A DNA stretch of 64,000 nucleotides from Gemmatimonadaceae bacterium (GCA_016720905.1 JADKJT010000008.1:124001-188000); one strand, 5' to 3'. Counted from the first letter of the stretch, positions 43,803 to 53,539 are shown. Notes: generated by a model from the sequence alone, not told the origin. Program-made: numbers and translations.

Positions 43803-44927
43803 ATGTCTCGCCTTGTCTACGCCGGCCTTCGCGCTGTTCGCTTTGTCATGGCTCTCTCGCTGACCACCGGTCTGGCCCGCGGTCAGAGCTCGAACACCGC
43901 CGACCGTGAGGGCCGAGTCGATTCGATCGGCCGTCGTCGAATCCAGCCGTTGCCGGCATTGGCGTCCGCGCCCGAGACCGGTCTCCAGTACGGTGCCACG
44001 GTGCTCGCGGTCTGGGAACCGGCGGCGCGTCTATCCACGCGGCCGTCGTCGTTGCTCGCCTCGGCGTTACGCACGGGAAAGCACCAGACACGCGTGCGGA
44101 TGGAGGCTGAGCACTGGGCTCGCGGTAACACACGCCGGATCGCCGGGACTCTGCAGTGGCAGGAGTTTCCACTGCCTTTCTATGGCATCGGCGACCGGTC
44201 GCCCGAGACGGCGAAGGAGATCTTCACACCGACCGGCACGGAAATGACGCTCACCCTGCAGCAACGCCTGACCGGCACGTGGTACGCCACGGGTGGTGTG
44301 CGCCATGTCGATCAACGCATCGTCGCCGATACCAGTGGCGTCTTGCGCGCCGGGCGCATTCCGGGCAGTGCCGGCGGCATGATCACCGAGTGGACGACCG
44401 GTATTCTGACCGACACGCGCGACAATCTCTTTGCGCCGCGCTCGGGTCACTGGATGCAACTCAGTTACGCGCGCAGCGTGGACGGCGCGTGGTCAGACTA
44501 TGCCTATGGCACCGTGCGCGTCGACGCGCGCGCCTATGCAACAGTGGCCACGGAACATGTCGTTGCCACCCAGGTGCAGCTCATTGGCATCGACGGCGTC
44601 GCCCCGTTCGATCAGCTGGCGTTGGTGGGCAACAGCGACATCCTGCGCGGTTACGCGCGCGGGCGCTATCGCGATCGCTGGCTCGTCGCCGCGCAAAGCG
44701 AGTATCGCTCGCCAATTCGTCGCCGGGTGGGAGGCGTGGTATTCGCGGGGGCCGGCCTGTCGGCACCCGCAATCGATGCCCTTGGTGGTCGCCGACTGCT
44801 TCCCACATACGGCGCCGGCGTCCGCGTGCAGATTGATCAACGCCAGCGCACCGGCATACGCGTTGACTATGGTCGGGGACGGTCTGCGGCGTCGGGACTG
44901 TACATCGGATTCAATCAGGCGTTTTAG
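43803..44927 (+). CDS. D15/BamA-like outer-membrane beta-barrel protein
   Basis: A 374-residue exported protein (signal peptide MSRLVYAGLRAVRFVMALSLTT..LARG). It is made of amphipathic strands and ends in an aromatic residue (IGFNQAF). The NSDILRGYARGRYRDRWLVAAQSEYRSPI stretch matches the hallmark of the surface antigen (D15/Omp85) barrel, with the RGY-x(n)-G-x-Y motif. It lacks the long POTRA array of BamA, so it is a barrel-only member, perhaps involved in lipid or protein insertion. An AGAGG ribosome site precedes ATG 43803. It lies just ahead of the LAL regulator (16-base gap). Confidence 0.84.
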   Translation: MSRLVYAGLRAVRFVMALSLTTGLARGQSSNTADREGRVDSIGRRRIQPLPALASAPETGLQYGATVLAVWEPAARLSTRPSSLLASALRTGKHQTRVRMEAEHWARGNTRRIAGTLQWQEFPLPFYGIGDRSPETAKEIFTPTGTEMTLTLQQRLTGTWYATGGVRHVDQRIVADTSGVLRAGRIPGSAGGMITEWTTGILTDTRDNLFAPRSGHWMQLSYARSVDGAWSDYAYGTVRVDARAYATVATEHVVATQVQLIGIDGVAPFDQLALVGNSDILRGYARGRYRDRWLVAAQSEYRSPIRRRVGGVVFAGAGLSAPAIDALGGRRLLPTYGAGVRVQIDQRQRTGIRVDYGRGRSAASGLYIGFNQAF

Positions 44928-44943
44928 AAACCCTAGCGCGAAT

Positions 44944-47900
44944 ATGAGTCCAGTCATGCACCCCGGCGCGCCGCGCGCAACACCCATCGTTGGCCGCGAG
45001 CGCGAACTCGAGACGCTCGAACAACTGCGCCTGCAGGCCGCGCGCGGTGAAGGTGTCGTACTGCTGGTCAGCGGCGACGGAGGCATCGGAAAGACTCGAC
45101 TCGTTTCCGAGCTCGCCCGCTCCGCCGCGCAAAGCGGGTGGCACGTCATGGTTGGCCGGGCCTACGCGCTGGAAGCGTCCATACCGTACGCGCCGTTTGC
45201 CGATGCCTGCGAGCCAGCGCTGACGGCCATGGACGGCAACCTGTTGCTTCGCCTGACCCGCGGCGACCGCGCGGTGCTGACCGCGTTGGCGCCATCGCGC
45301 GGCGGCAGCGCAACAGCAGAGGCGCGTGCCAGTGGTGCCAGTGCCGCGGAGCAGCGCCTGCGCCTCCATGCGGGCATCCTCCAACTGTTCACGCGCCTGT
45401 CGGAACGACAGCCGCTGTTGCTGGTCCTGGAGAATCTCCAGTGGGCCGACGACTCGTCGGTGGAACTGCTGCATTTCCTTGCGCGGCAGGTCGCGCCGCA
45501 TCGCCTGCTGCTGGTCGGGACCTGGAACGAGACCGAGCGGCCTCTCCCCGACTCGCTGCGCACCATGGTGCGATCGGTGCGCGCGCTGGGCGTCGCCCGC
45601 GACCTGCGACTCGAACCGCTCACCGCTGCCGCGCTCGGCCAGCTCGTCACGCAGCGCTTTGACGTCAGTCTCGAGTCGGTTGCCCCTTTTGTCGGCGCCC
45701 TGCACGATGCAACGCGCGGCAATCCGTTCTTCGTGGAACAGATGCTCGAAGAGCTGATTTCGCGTGGCACGTTGAAGCACTCCGGTAGTGTGTGGGTTGG
45801 ATGGCACCTCGAACACATGGCGTTGCCGCACTCAGTGCGCGATGTGCTGCAGGCACGCCTTGAACGCCTGCGTGCGGATGCGCGCGGACTCGCCGATGTC
45901 ATCGCCGTCAGCGGCACGGCCATCGGGCATGAGGTGCTGCGGGTCGCGGTGCGCGATCTCGAGTCACCAACCGACGGGATGGACGACACGCGACTGTTGG
46001 CCGCTCTGGACGAGCTTCGGCTGCACGGGATTGTCGTCGAACAGGTCGTGCAGGGGGCCATCACCTACGACGTCGCGCACCCCATGCTTCGGCAGGCACT
46101 CATCGACGCCGTGGGGCTGGCTCGTGAACGCACGATGCACGCGCGCATTGCGACCGCACTCGAGTCGGCGCACGCGGAGCACGCCGACCGTTACGCCGAA
46201 CAGATCGCGGCGCACTGGCGTCTGGCCGACCCGGCGGCCAACACGCGTAATGCGGTGCGTTGGCTGCTCCTGGCGGGTCGGCAGGCGATGGAGCGCCTTG
46301 CACGACGCGAGGCGGCCGCCGCGCTGCAGGCCGCCCTCGACCGCGCCGACGAATACCCTGAGGCCGTCGACGCCGACATCGTGCCGGTACTGCTTGATGA
46401 ACTGGCGCGACTGTACCGACGTCTTGGCGAGTATCATCACGTGATCGCCATGTGCACTCGCGCACGGGATCTGGCGACGCGTCGTCACGATGACATCGGG
46501 GTGGCAATCGCCGAGCGGCGTCTGGGCCTCGCCAATGAAGGGCTGGGACGTCGGCGCGAAGCAGTCCAGCACTTTGACGCCGGGATCGCGCGGGCGGCGA
46601 GCGACACGATGCTGTTGGCGCGTTTGCGATTGGCCAAGGGCGATTCACTGCAAGCCCTGGGACAACCGCACGACGCGCGTCGCGAGATTGCCCAGGCGCT
46701 TGAATTGGCGGAGCAGCGCGGCGACGTGGAACTGCTTGCGCGGGCGCATCGGTCGCTGCTCAAGTTGCATACGTGGTCGGGTCCGGCACACCGGGCCTGG
46801 GCGCATGCGCGCAGCGCGGTTGAACTGGCCGAGCGAAGCGGCGCGCGCAACCTCGCGTGGTCGGCACACTGGACCGCAGCGGTATTGGGCGGATTCACGT
46901 CCAATATCTCGGCACTGCAGCATCATCTGGCGCGGGCCACGTCGCTGGCCGACGAGCTGCGCTCACCGTTGTTGCAGCTGCGGACGGTGGAGATATCAAT
47001 CGAGTTTCACTCGGGCACCAGCAACTGGGATCGCGCGCTGGTGGAGGGAGAACTCGCCATAGCCAACGCCCGGGCCCTCGACCAGACCACCCTGCTGGCG
47101 CGCCTGCTGTACTGGGTGGGCAGCGTGTATCTGTACCGTGGCGAAACGGCAGAGGCGCAGCGCCTGTTCGATGAGGCGTGGATTGTCTCGGGCGCGGATG
47201 CCGTCGATCTGGACCAACCATTCGAGGTGCACGGTGTGCTGCCGGCGTACAGCGCGCGCGTCATGTGGCTGGGTGCGATCGGTGACCATGCGCGCGCCCT
47301 GTCGGTCGGACGCGCGGCGCTCGCGGTAGCGGATCGCACGGGCTATGTGGCGTGGGCGGTCTATCGACTGATCCCCGCCATTGCGGAGGCCGCGCTGGCA
47401 CTGGACGACCGCGACACGATTGCGGAAATGGGAACGCGCCTGACGCGGGACTCCGCACTACTCGCGCATACCGTCGGTCGTGGCTGGGCGAGTGTCGTCG
47501 AGGGCGACCTCGCGCATCGCGCCGGATCACTGGACGCCGCGATCGCAGCGTTCCAGCAGGCGATTGCGATACTGGAGGCGGTGCCATTTCCCTTCGATGC
47601 CGCGCGGGCGCGGTTACGGCTGTCGCGCGTGCTGCAGGCGCACGGTGAACCCGATGAGGCCGCACAGGAGGCACGCGCGGCGTTGCAGGTGTTCGAGAGT
47701 CTCGGTGCGCGGCCGGCCGTCGACGAAGCCCGCGCGCTCCTTCGCACGATGGGCGCGCGCCTGCCGACACGACGCATCACGCCGGGAATTGACGGACTGA
47801 CCGGACGCGAGCAGGAGATCGTGCGGCTGATTGCGCGACGCCTGAGCAACAAGGAAATCGGCGTGCGGCTCGACATCTCCGCACGGACGGTTGGCACGCA

Positions 47901-47991
47901 CCTGGCAAATGTCTTCGACAAGGTCGGCATTCGGGACCGCACCGCGCTCGGCGACCTGGCGCGGGAGCAGGGCCTGCATCGCGACGGCTAG
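44944..47991 (+). CDS. LAL-type (large ATP-binding) LuxR-family transcriptional regulator
   Basis: A 1015-residue regulator. An AAA/STAND-type ATPase comes first: Walker A GDGGIGKT at about 44-51 and a Walker B-like LLLVLENLQWADDSS at about 155-170. The long middle consists of helical TPR-like repeats (ALELAEQRGDVELLARAHRSLLKLHT and many related units). The C-terminus is a LuxR/NarL-type helix-turn-helix (GLTGREQEIVRLIARRLSNKEIGVRLDISARTVGTHLANVFDKVGI) at about 950-1005. ATG 44944 lies 16 bases after the D15 gene, so they share a transcript. It is my candidate for the protein that binds the TACGTCR sites. Confidence 0.9.
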   Translation: MSPVMHPGAPRATPIVGRERELETLEQLRLQAARGEGVVLLVSGDGGIGKTRLVSELARSAAQSGWHVMVGRAYALEASIPYAPFADACEPALTAMDGNLLLRLTRGDRAVLTALAPSRGGSATAEARASGASAAEQRLRLHAGILQLFTRLSERQPLLLVLENLQWADDSSVELLHFLARQVAPHRLLLVGTWNETERPLPDSLRTMVRSVRALGVARDLRLEPLTAAALGQLVTQRFDVSLESVAPFVGALHDATRGNPFFVEQMLEELISRGTLKHSGSVWVGWHLEHMALPHSVRDVLQARLERLRADARGLADVIAVSGTAIGHEVLRVAVRDLESPTDGMDDTRLLAALDELRLHGIVVEQVVQGAITYDVAHPMLRQALIDAVGLARERTMHARIATALESAHAEHADRYAEQIAAHWRLADPAANTRNAVRWLLLAGRQAMERLARREAAAALQAALDRADEYPEAVDADIVPVLLDELARLYRRLGEYHHVIAMCTRARDLATRRHDDIGVAIAERRLGLANEGLGRRREAVQHFDAGIARAASDTMLLARLRLAKGDSLQALGQPHDARREIAQALELAEQRGDVELLARAHRSLLKLHTWSGPAHRAWAHARSAVELAERSGARNLAWSAHWTAAVLGGFTSNISALQHHLARATSLADELRSPLLQLRTVEISIEFHSGTSNWDRALVEGELAIANARALDQTTLLARLLYWVGSVYLYRGETAEAQRLFDEAWIVSGADAVDLDQPFEVHGVLPAYSARVMWLGAIGDHARALSVGRAALAVADRTGYVAWAVYRLIPAIAEAALALDDRDTIAEMGTRLTRDSALLAHTVGRGWASVVEGDLAHRAGSLDAAIAAFQQAIAILEAVPFPFDAARARLRLSRVLQAHGEPDEAAQEARAALQVFESLGARPAVDEARALLRTMGARLPTRRITPGIDGLTGREQEIVRLIARRLSNKEIGVRLDISARTVGTHLANVFDKVGIRDRTALGDLAREQGLHRDG

Positions 47992-48091
47992 GTGGGGCGT
48001 GATCAGGACCGCGTCGATGTTGACGTCGTCCACCAAGGTCCGCACGTTCTGACTCGCTGGTCGCGCCCAACCTCCCCCCGGTCCCCACACC

Positions 48092-48586
48092 ATGACTTTG
48101 CTCCCATCGCGCGTCGTTCACATCATGACATTCGTCGCCGCCCTCTTGCTGGCGGTCGCGCCGCGCGAGTCCGGTGCTCAGCTGGCGGATACCAAGGTGC
48201 TTACCGTTGCGGCCGTGAAATCGATGCTGGCCGCCGCGGAGGTCACGGCGAAGTCGAACGGGTGGAACGTGTCCATCGCCATCGTCGACGCCGGCGGCGA
48301 TCTGGTGGGGTTTCTCAAGCTCGACGGCGCCAGCGTCGGGACCGTGCAGATTTCGCAGGGCAAGGCGCGCACGGCGGCGCGATTCGGTCGACCCACCAAG
48401 GTCTATGCTGATCGGATATTGAGCGACACGCTGACCTTCCTGTCGGTGGAAGGACTGTATGCGTTGCAGGGCGGGCTGCCCATTGCGGTCGGAGGGCGCG
48501 TGATTGGTGCGGTGGGCGTGAGTGGAGCCACCAGCGCGCAGGACGAGCAGGTAGCGGCGGCGGCGATCGCGACGATCAAGCCGTAG
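48092..48586 (+). CDS. GlcG/HbpS-family heme-binding-like protein, exported
   Basis: A 164-residue protein with a signal peptide (MTFVAALLLAVAPRESGAQ; ATG 48125 is an alternative start). The rest follows the GlcG/HbpS (formerly DUF336) pattern: KSMLAAAEVTAKSNGWNVSIAIVDAGGDLVGFLKLDGASVGTVQISQGKARTAARF...TFLSVEGLYALQGGLPIAVGGRVIGAVGVSGATSAQDEQVA. HbpS binds heme and senses redox stress in Streptomyces; many family members have no known role. The gene sits 100 bases after the LAL regulator on the same strand. Confidence 0.87.
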   Translation: MTLLPSRVVHIMTFVAALLLAVAPRESGAQLADTKVLTVAAVKSMLAAAEVTAKSNGWNVSIAIVDAGGDLVGFLKLDGASVGTVQISQGKARTAARFGRPTKVYADRILSDTLTFLSVEGLYALQGGLPIAVGGRVIGAVGVSGATSAQDEQVAAAAIATIKP

Positions 48587-48614
48587 CCGAACGGCCGTTC
48601 TCCGCCCGGCCGGC

Positions 48615-49163
48615 TTACACGCGATCCAGCGGCCGATGCGGTTCGGGAGGCAGGTACACCGTGATGGCGTCGCCGGCGGTCACCTCGCCGCCGGCGAGCA
48701 CCACACCCATGATCCCCGACTTGCGGATCAGTGAGCCATCGGGACGTTTTTCGAGCACGGCCTTGGTCAGCCCGTCCTGAAAGTCATTGAGCTGATGACA
48801 CGGATTGCGCAGCCCGGTGATACGAACACGCGCGGTGGCACCCAACTGCAGTTCGGTGTCGACCGGCAGCGACAACAGGTCGATGCCGCGGGTGGTGATA
48901 TTCTCACCGATGTCTCCAGGGGCAATCACGAATCCTTTGGCCGCCAGTTCCTCGAACAACTCGGCATGCACCACGTGCACCTGGCGGAGATTCGGCTGGT
49001 CGGGATTCTGCGCCACACGTGAGCGATGCTGGACGGTGACGCCCGCATGCGCGTCACCCTCTACACCGAGTCCTGCCAGTAGTCGAATGCGCGGTACCAC
49101 GGGCTTTGAGAACTCGTGCGATGAACTGCGGCTGACCGAAATAACGCGGGGATGGCCAATCAT
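48615..49163 (-). CDS. MOSC domain-containing protein
   Basis: A 182-residue protein of the MOSC (molybdenum cofactor sulfurase C-terminal-like) family. The conserved stretches GLGVEGDAHAG, QPNLRQVHVVHAELFEELA, APGDIGENITTRGIDLLSLPVDTELQLGATARVRITGLRNPCHQLNDFQDGLTK and GIMGVVLAGGEVTAGDAITV are present. The Cys in RNPCHQL is the conserved family cysteine that in related proteins carries or transfers sulfur or binds a molybdenum cofactor. It is convergent with the GlcG-like gene and divergent from the propeller gene that follows. Confidence 0.92.
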   Translation of the reverse strand: MIGHPRVISVSRSSSHEFSKPVVPRIRLLAGLGVEGDAHAGVTVQHRSRVAQNPDQPNLRQVHVVHAELFEELAAKGFVIAPGDIGENITTRGIDLLSLPVDTELQLGATARVRITGLRNPCHQLNDFQDGLTKAVLEKRPDGSLIRKSGIMGVVLAGGEVTAGDAITVYLPPEPHRPLDRV

Positions 49164-49282
49164 GGCTGCCTGAGGGGTGCGAGAGTGTGCGTGGTCACGC
49201 GCCTTGCCGAGCCACGGTCACAGTATATCGTTCGCAGGGAATTTCGCGTGTACCGCTGTTTCATCAACCGCCTGAACGACCC

Positions 49283-51298
49283 ATGAATCGCCTTTTCGCC
49301 CTGCTCTGCCTGCCGCTGGCAGCAATCACCGCGCAGCAGCCGCCTCAGATTGCCCGCATTGTTGTCTTGCCCGCCAGTCGCAGCATGACCGCCGGCGACA
49401 CGCTCCGCCTGCGCGCGGAGGCTCGCGACGCGCAGGGGACCGTCATTCCGGGTGTGACCTTTCGCTATCGACTGGGCGGCTCGGCGCGCTTTGAAGGGCG
49501 CGTGGATTCGCTCGGACTGGTGACCGCCGGGTCCACCGGTATCCTGCCAGTGACCGTCACCGCCACACTCGCCGGCGCTGCACCGAAGTTCGAAGTCATC
49601 GAGATTCGCGCGCTGCCCGGGCCCGTGTCCAAGGTGGAGGTAGCGCCCGTCACGGCAAAGCTGGTGACCGGACAGCGGCTGCGCGTAACCGGTCGGGCGT
49701 TTTCGACCGCAGGCGACAAACGTGCTGATCGTGTGACGTGGAAGAGCTCCGCGCCCGCCGTGGCGAGTGTGTCGGATGCCGGTCTCATTACCGCCCTGAA
49801 GTCGGGATCCGCCGTCGTCACCGCCAGCGTCGGGGCGGTCAGCAGTGCTGTGGCAGTGACCGTGGCGGCCGGGTCGCTGACGTCGCTCGCACTAACGCCT
49901 GGCAATGTCGAGGCGCGCACGGGCGACGTGATTCGATTTGTCGTGTCGGCCAAGGATGCAGCCGGAAAGGCCATCTCGGGCCTCACACCGACCTGGAGCT
50001 TTGCACCGGGCCACGGTGCCATTGACGGCGACGGCGCCTTTGTCGGCTACGAGGCCGGCGAGTACACGGTCACCGCATCGTTCGGTGCACGCAGTGTGGA
50101 GTCCACGATCACGCTGGCCGAGCGTGACATCCGTCGCCCGCTGTCGCTGGTGGGTCGCCTGCCACGCTCGCGGTTCAGCACCGAGGAAGTGTGGCTGCAT
50201 CAGGACGGCAAGCACGCCTATCTGGGCTCGGGCTCCGGTGGCGATGTGTTGTATGCGCTCGACATCAGCAATCCGGCCAACCCCGTCGTCACCGATTCGG
50301 TCATCTCCAACACGCGCCGTGTGAACGACGTGATGACGTTTCCCGACGGCAAATTCCTGGTATTCACGCGCGAAGGCGCGAGCGACCGCAAGAACGGCAT
50401 TGTCATCTGCTCGCTGGATGATCCCGCACATCCCAAGCCCATCGCCGAGTTCACCGACGGCGTGACCGGCGGTGTGCACTCGGCGTTCGTGTACAAACAG
50501 GACAAGTTCGGCACGTTCATCTTTCTCACCAACGATGGCACGGGCGCCCTGCACGTCATTGACGTGAATGACCCGTATCATCCCAAAGAAGTGGCGCGTT
50601 GGAAAACCGAGGGGCGTCCCGATGCCGGACGGTCACTGCATGACATCGATTTGCGGGACGGGCTGCTGTACGCCAGCTACTGGAACGACGGTCTCATCGT
50701 GCTGGATGTCGGGAACGGCATCAAGGGTGGATCTCCCTCGAATCCGGTGATGGTCTCCCAGTACAAGTACGATCTGAACGCGATGTACAAGCAGGTGGAA
50801 GTGGACGGCGGACCCGGCTTCATTCGCGGGACGCATACCGCATGGCGGCACAAGAACTACGTGTTCATTGCCGATGAAGTGTTTCCGGCCGCATACCCCA
50901 AGGGCACGAAGGACGCGGCGGCAAGCCGCGCGTACGGGCGCCTGCAAGTGCTCGATGTGAGCGATCTCGCGCATCCGAAGCCGGTCGCGTGGTATGAGCC
51001 CGAGTACGGCGGCGTACACAACGTGTGGGTGGCGGGCGACACATTGTACATGGGCGCGTACAACGCCGGCTTCCGCGTGTTCGACATATCCGGTGAACTG
51101 CGCGGCGATCTGCGCGCGCAGGGACGCGAAATCGGGCACCTCAACACGGCAGACATGGAAGGCCATGTGAAAAACTCGGCCATGACGTGGGGCGTGGTGG
51201 TCAATCCCAAGGACGGCCTTGCCTACGTGAACGACGACAACAACGGTTTGTGGATCATTCGCATCGAACCGAAGCCCACGGTGAAGGTCGTTCCATAG
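49283..51298 (+). CDS. Ig-like (BIG2) and LVIVD-repeat beta-propeller protein, exported
   Basis: A 671-residue protein starting at ATG 49283 with a signal peptide (MNRLFALLCLPLAAITAQ). The first 280 residues hold bacterial Ig-like repeats (SAGDTLRLRAEARDAQGTV, VTGQRLRVTGRAFSTAGDK, VEARTGDVIRFVVSAKDAAGK). The C-terminal part has LVIVD-type propeller repeats (LYALDISNPANPVVTDSV, LHVIDVNDPYHPKEVARW, LQVLDVSDLAHPKPVAWY, FRVFDISGEL). Such combinations mark surface or periplasmic adhesion-like proteins. It is followed two bases later by a second propeller protein and by a MauG-type gene in the opposite direction. Confidence 0.88.
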   Translation: MNRLFALLCLPLAAITAQQPPQIARIVVLPASRSMTAGDTLRLRAEARDAQGTVIPGVTFRYRLGGSARFEGRVDSLGLVTAGSTGILPVTVTATLAGAAPKFEVIEIRALPGPVSKVEVAPVTAKLVTGQRLRVTGRAFSTAGDKRADRVTWKSSAPAVASVSDAGLITALKSGSAVVTASVGAVSSAVAVTVAAGSLTSLALTPGNVEARTGDVIRFVVSAKDAAGKAISGLTPTWSFAPGHGAIDGDGAFVGYEAGEYTVTASFGARSVESTITLAERDIRRPLSLVGRLPRSRFSTEEVWLHQDGKHAYLGSGSGGDVLYALDISNPANPVVTDSVISNTRRVNDVMTFPDGKFLVFTREGASDRKNGIVICSLDDPAHPKPIAEFTDGVTGGVHSAFVYKQDKFGTFIFLTNDGTGALHVIDVNDPYHPKEVARWKTEGRPDAGRSLHDIDLRDGLLYASYWNDGLIVLDVGNGIKGGSPSNPVMVSQYKYDLNAMYKQVEVDGGPGFIRGTHTAWRHKNYVFIADEVFPAAYPKGTKDAAASRAYGRLQVLDVSDLAHPKPVAWYEPEYGGVHNVWVAGDTLYMGAYNAGFRVFDISGELRGDLRAQGREIGHLNTADMEGHVKNSAMTWGVVVNPKDGLAYVNDDNNGLWIIRIEPKPTVKVVP

Positions 51299-51300
51299 TC

Positions 51301-52485
51301 ATGCACGGTACCGCCGTTGTTCGTCGCTTCACGTATGCCAGTGCGGTCATGGTAACCGCGCTGGCGACCCGCGCAATTTCGGCCCAGACGCCGCCGCCCG
51401 CGCGGGACTATCTCGTGCTCGTGGCCAGTGAAGCCGTAGACCGCGTTGCCCTCGTCCGGTTCGGCGCCGGTGGTGCGACGATTGAGCGCGAGCGCTATGT
51501 CGGTTGGTCCACCATGGAAGTGGCTGGTCCGCATGGTGTGGCAGTGGCACCGAATGCCAAGCAGTACTTCGTCACCACGGCGCATGGGACGCCGTTCGGC
51601 CGTCTCACCAGGTTCAACACCGAGACGAATGCCGCCGAAGGCAGTGTGATGTTGGGCAATTTTCCGGCCACCGCCCAGGTCACACCTGACGGGTCGCTCG
51701 TGTTCGTCGTGAATTTCAATCTCCACGGCGATATGGAAACGAGCGACGTGTCGGTGGTCTCGGCCAACGAGATGGTCGAGATCGCGCGCATCAGCACCTG
51801 TACCATGCCGCACGGGTCCCGCATCAGCACCGACGGCACACGCCACTACTCGGCGTGCATGATGGATGAAGAACTGGTCGAAATCGACACGCGTACGCTG
51901 GCCGTCAACCGCCACTTCTTTCTGACCAGGGGCAAGGAGATGGGTATGACCGGCGCGCCGCCGGTGCGCGGTGCGGCCGCACACGCGAATCACGACATGG
52001 GTGGGCACGGCATGGAGCCACCCAAGCCCGGTGACGTGACCTGCTCTCCCACGTGGGCGCAGCCATCACGCGACGGCACGCGCGTCTGGGTCGCGTGCAA
52101 CAAGTCCAGCGAGATCGTGGAAATCGACACGAAGACGTGGAGTCTCGTGCGTCGGCTGCCGGCCGGTCCCGGCGTGTACAACCTCGGGGTGACCCACGAC
52201 GGCAGCAGGCTCCTCGCCACCAACAAGCGCGATGCCTCGGTGTCCGTATTCGATGTGGTGACCGGAAAGGAACTGGCGCGCATTGCCACCACGCGCAAGG
52301 TCGTGCACGGCGTCGCGGTGTCCGACGACGATCGCTATGCGTTCATCTCCGTCGAAGGGATTGGCTCGGAACCCGGCACGGTGGACATCATCGACCTCGC
52401 GACCCTCAAGAAGGTCGCGAGTGTCGATGTGGGCCAGCAGGCCGGCGGCATCGATTTTGTGCGATCGGAGCCAACACGGCGCTAG
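51301..52485 (+). CDS. YVTN/WD40-type beta-propeller protein with His/Met-rich insert
   Basis: A 394-residue exported protein (ATG 51301; signal ending AISAQ). It shows repeated YVTN-like units (LVASEAVDRVALVRFG, VAVAPNAKQYFVTTAHG, VTPDGSLVFVVNFNL, VTHDGSRLLATNKRD, VSDDDRYAFISVEG). Near residue 230 lies an insert rich in His and Met (HANHDMGGHGMEPP), a composition common in copper-binding loops. The gene is only two bases after the LVIVD gene and ends seven bases from the convergent MauG-type gene. The set may link to electron transfer or copper handling; this is a guess from context. Confidence 0.85.
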   Translation: MHGTAVVRRFTYASAVMVTALATRAISAQTPPPARDYLVLVASEAVDRVALVRFGAGGATIERERYVGWSTMEVAGPHGVAVAPNAKQYFVTTAHGTPFGRLTRFNTETNAAEGSVMLGNFPATAQVTPDGSLVFVVNFNLHGDMETSDVSVVSANEMVEIARISTCTMPHGSRISTDGTRHYSACMMDEELVEIDTRTLAVNRHFFLTRGKEMGMTGAPPVRGAAAHANHDMGGHGMEPPKPGDVTCSPTWAQPSRDGTRVWVACNKSSEIVEIDTKTWSLVRRLPAGPGVYNLGVTHDGSRLLATNKRDASVSVFDVVTGKELARIATTRKVVHGVAVSDDDRYAFISVEGIGSEPGTVDIIDLATLKKVASVDVGQQAGGIDFVRSEPTRR

Positions 52486-52492
52486 CGAGGGG

Positions 52493-53539
52493 TTAGCTCG
52501 CTGGCCGCTGCGGAGATGCGATATAGTTCACCGGGATCTCTCCGGTGAGTGTGCCCAGCCAGGTCACGATTGATGTCACTTGCGCGGGCGTGAGTTCCTT
52601 GCCGAGCTGATGATGCGCCATCAGACGCACCGCTTCCTCAAGGCTGGCAACCGACCCGTCGTGAAAGTACGGTCCCGTCTTGTCGACGTTGCGTAGAGAA
52701 GGAACCTTGAAGACGAACAGGTCCTTCGGATCCTTCGTCACCTGATAGCGACCGCTGTCGCCTTGTGCGAACCACGGGGCAACGAGCCCCGCTTTCTGGA
52801 ACAGGCCGCCGCCCACGAAGGCGCCGTTATGGCACTGTTGGCAACCGGCCGCCATGAACGTCTGGAGTCCTTCCCGTTCGGGTGCCGTCAACGCGGTGCT
52901 ATCGCCGGAGAGCAAGCGATCCCAACGGGCGGGGGTCACCAGTTTTCGCTCGAAGGCGCCGATCGCACGGCCGACATTGTCGTAGGTGATGGGCTCTGCC
53001 TCGCCGGAGAATGCGGCACGGAATGCGGCCACATAGCTCTTCGACGCGCGCAAATGGGCCAGGACCGCCGCCGAATCGAGCATCCCCATTTCAACGGGAT
53101 TGAGGATTGGTCCCTTGGCCTGCGCTTCGACATCCGATGCCCGTCCGTCCCAGAACTGCGCGAAATGGCCGGCGGCGTTGTACACCGTCGGTGCATTGCG
53201 TGTCCCGGCACGACCGTCGTGGCCCAGCGACACCTTGCGTCCATCGGCGCCCCAGCCGTTCAAGGCATGGCAGCTGTTGCATGATACGTCGTGGCCATCG
53301 GACAGCAATGTCTCGTAGAACAGCGTGCGTCCCAAGGCGATCTTTGCGTCGCTGAGCGGTTGACCAGACACCTCAAGCTGGGCGGGGAGTGGCGCGAAGA
53401 CTGCGAGTGCCGCCGGAGTGAGCACGATCGCGTCTGCATTGACCGTGGTTGCGGCCTCATTGGTGGCTTGGCGCTCGGCTTTGCAGGCGCCAAACATCAG
53501 AGCGCCGGCGATCGTCAGCGCGGTCAGAAATCTTGGCAT
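52493..53539 (-). CDS. MauG/cytochrome-c peroxidase-family di-heme lipoprotein
   Basis: A 348-residue di-heme c-type protein. The N-terminus has a lipobox-like LMFGAC with Cys19 as the probable lipid-modified residue. Two heme motifs are visible: CNSCH at about 87-91 (DVSCNSCHALNGWG) and CQQCH at about 233-237 (AAGCQQCHNGAFVGGG). The stretches SLGHDGRAGTRNAPTVYNAAGHFAQFWDGRASDVEAQAKGPILNPVEMGM and VPSLRNVDKTGPYFHDGSVASLEEAV are characteristic of the bacterial di-heme peroxidase/MauG family. An AGGGAG ribosome site precedes ATG 53539. It is convergent with the propeller gene. Confidence 0.93.
   Translation of the reverse strand: MPRFLTALTIAGALMFGACKAERQATNEAATTVNADAIVLTPAALAVFAPLPAQLEVSGQPLSDAKIALGRTLFYETLLSDGHDVSCNSCHALNGWGADGRKVSLGHDGRAGTRNAPTVYNAAGHFAQFWDGRASDVEAQAKGPILNPVEMGMLDSAAVLAHLRASKSYVAAFRAAFSGEAEPITYDNVGRAIGAFERKLVTPARWDRLLSGDSTALTAPEREGLQTFMAAGCQQCHNGAFVGGGLFQKAGLVAPWFAQGDSGRYQVTKDPKDLFVFKVPSLRNVDKTGPYFHDGSVASLEEAVRLMAHHQLGKELTPAQVTSIVTWLGTLTGEIPVNYIASPQRPAS

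Noticed and set aside
44431..44943. N-terminal extension of the LAL regulator frame
   Set aside because: The first 171 codons overlap the D15 gene, read as an antisense-like mix of Arg/Ser/Pro and have no relation to ATPase regulators; ATG 44944 opens directly into the family start.
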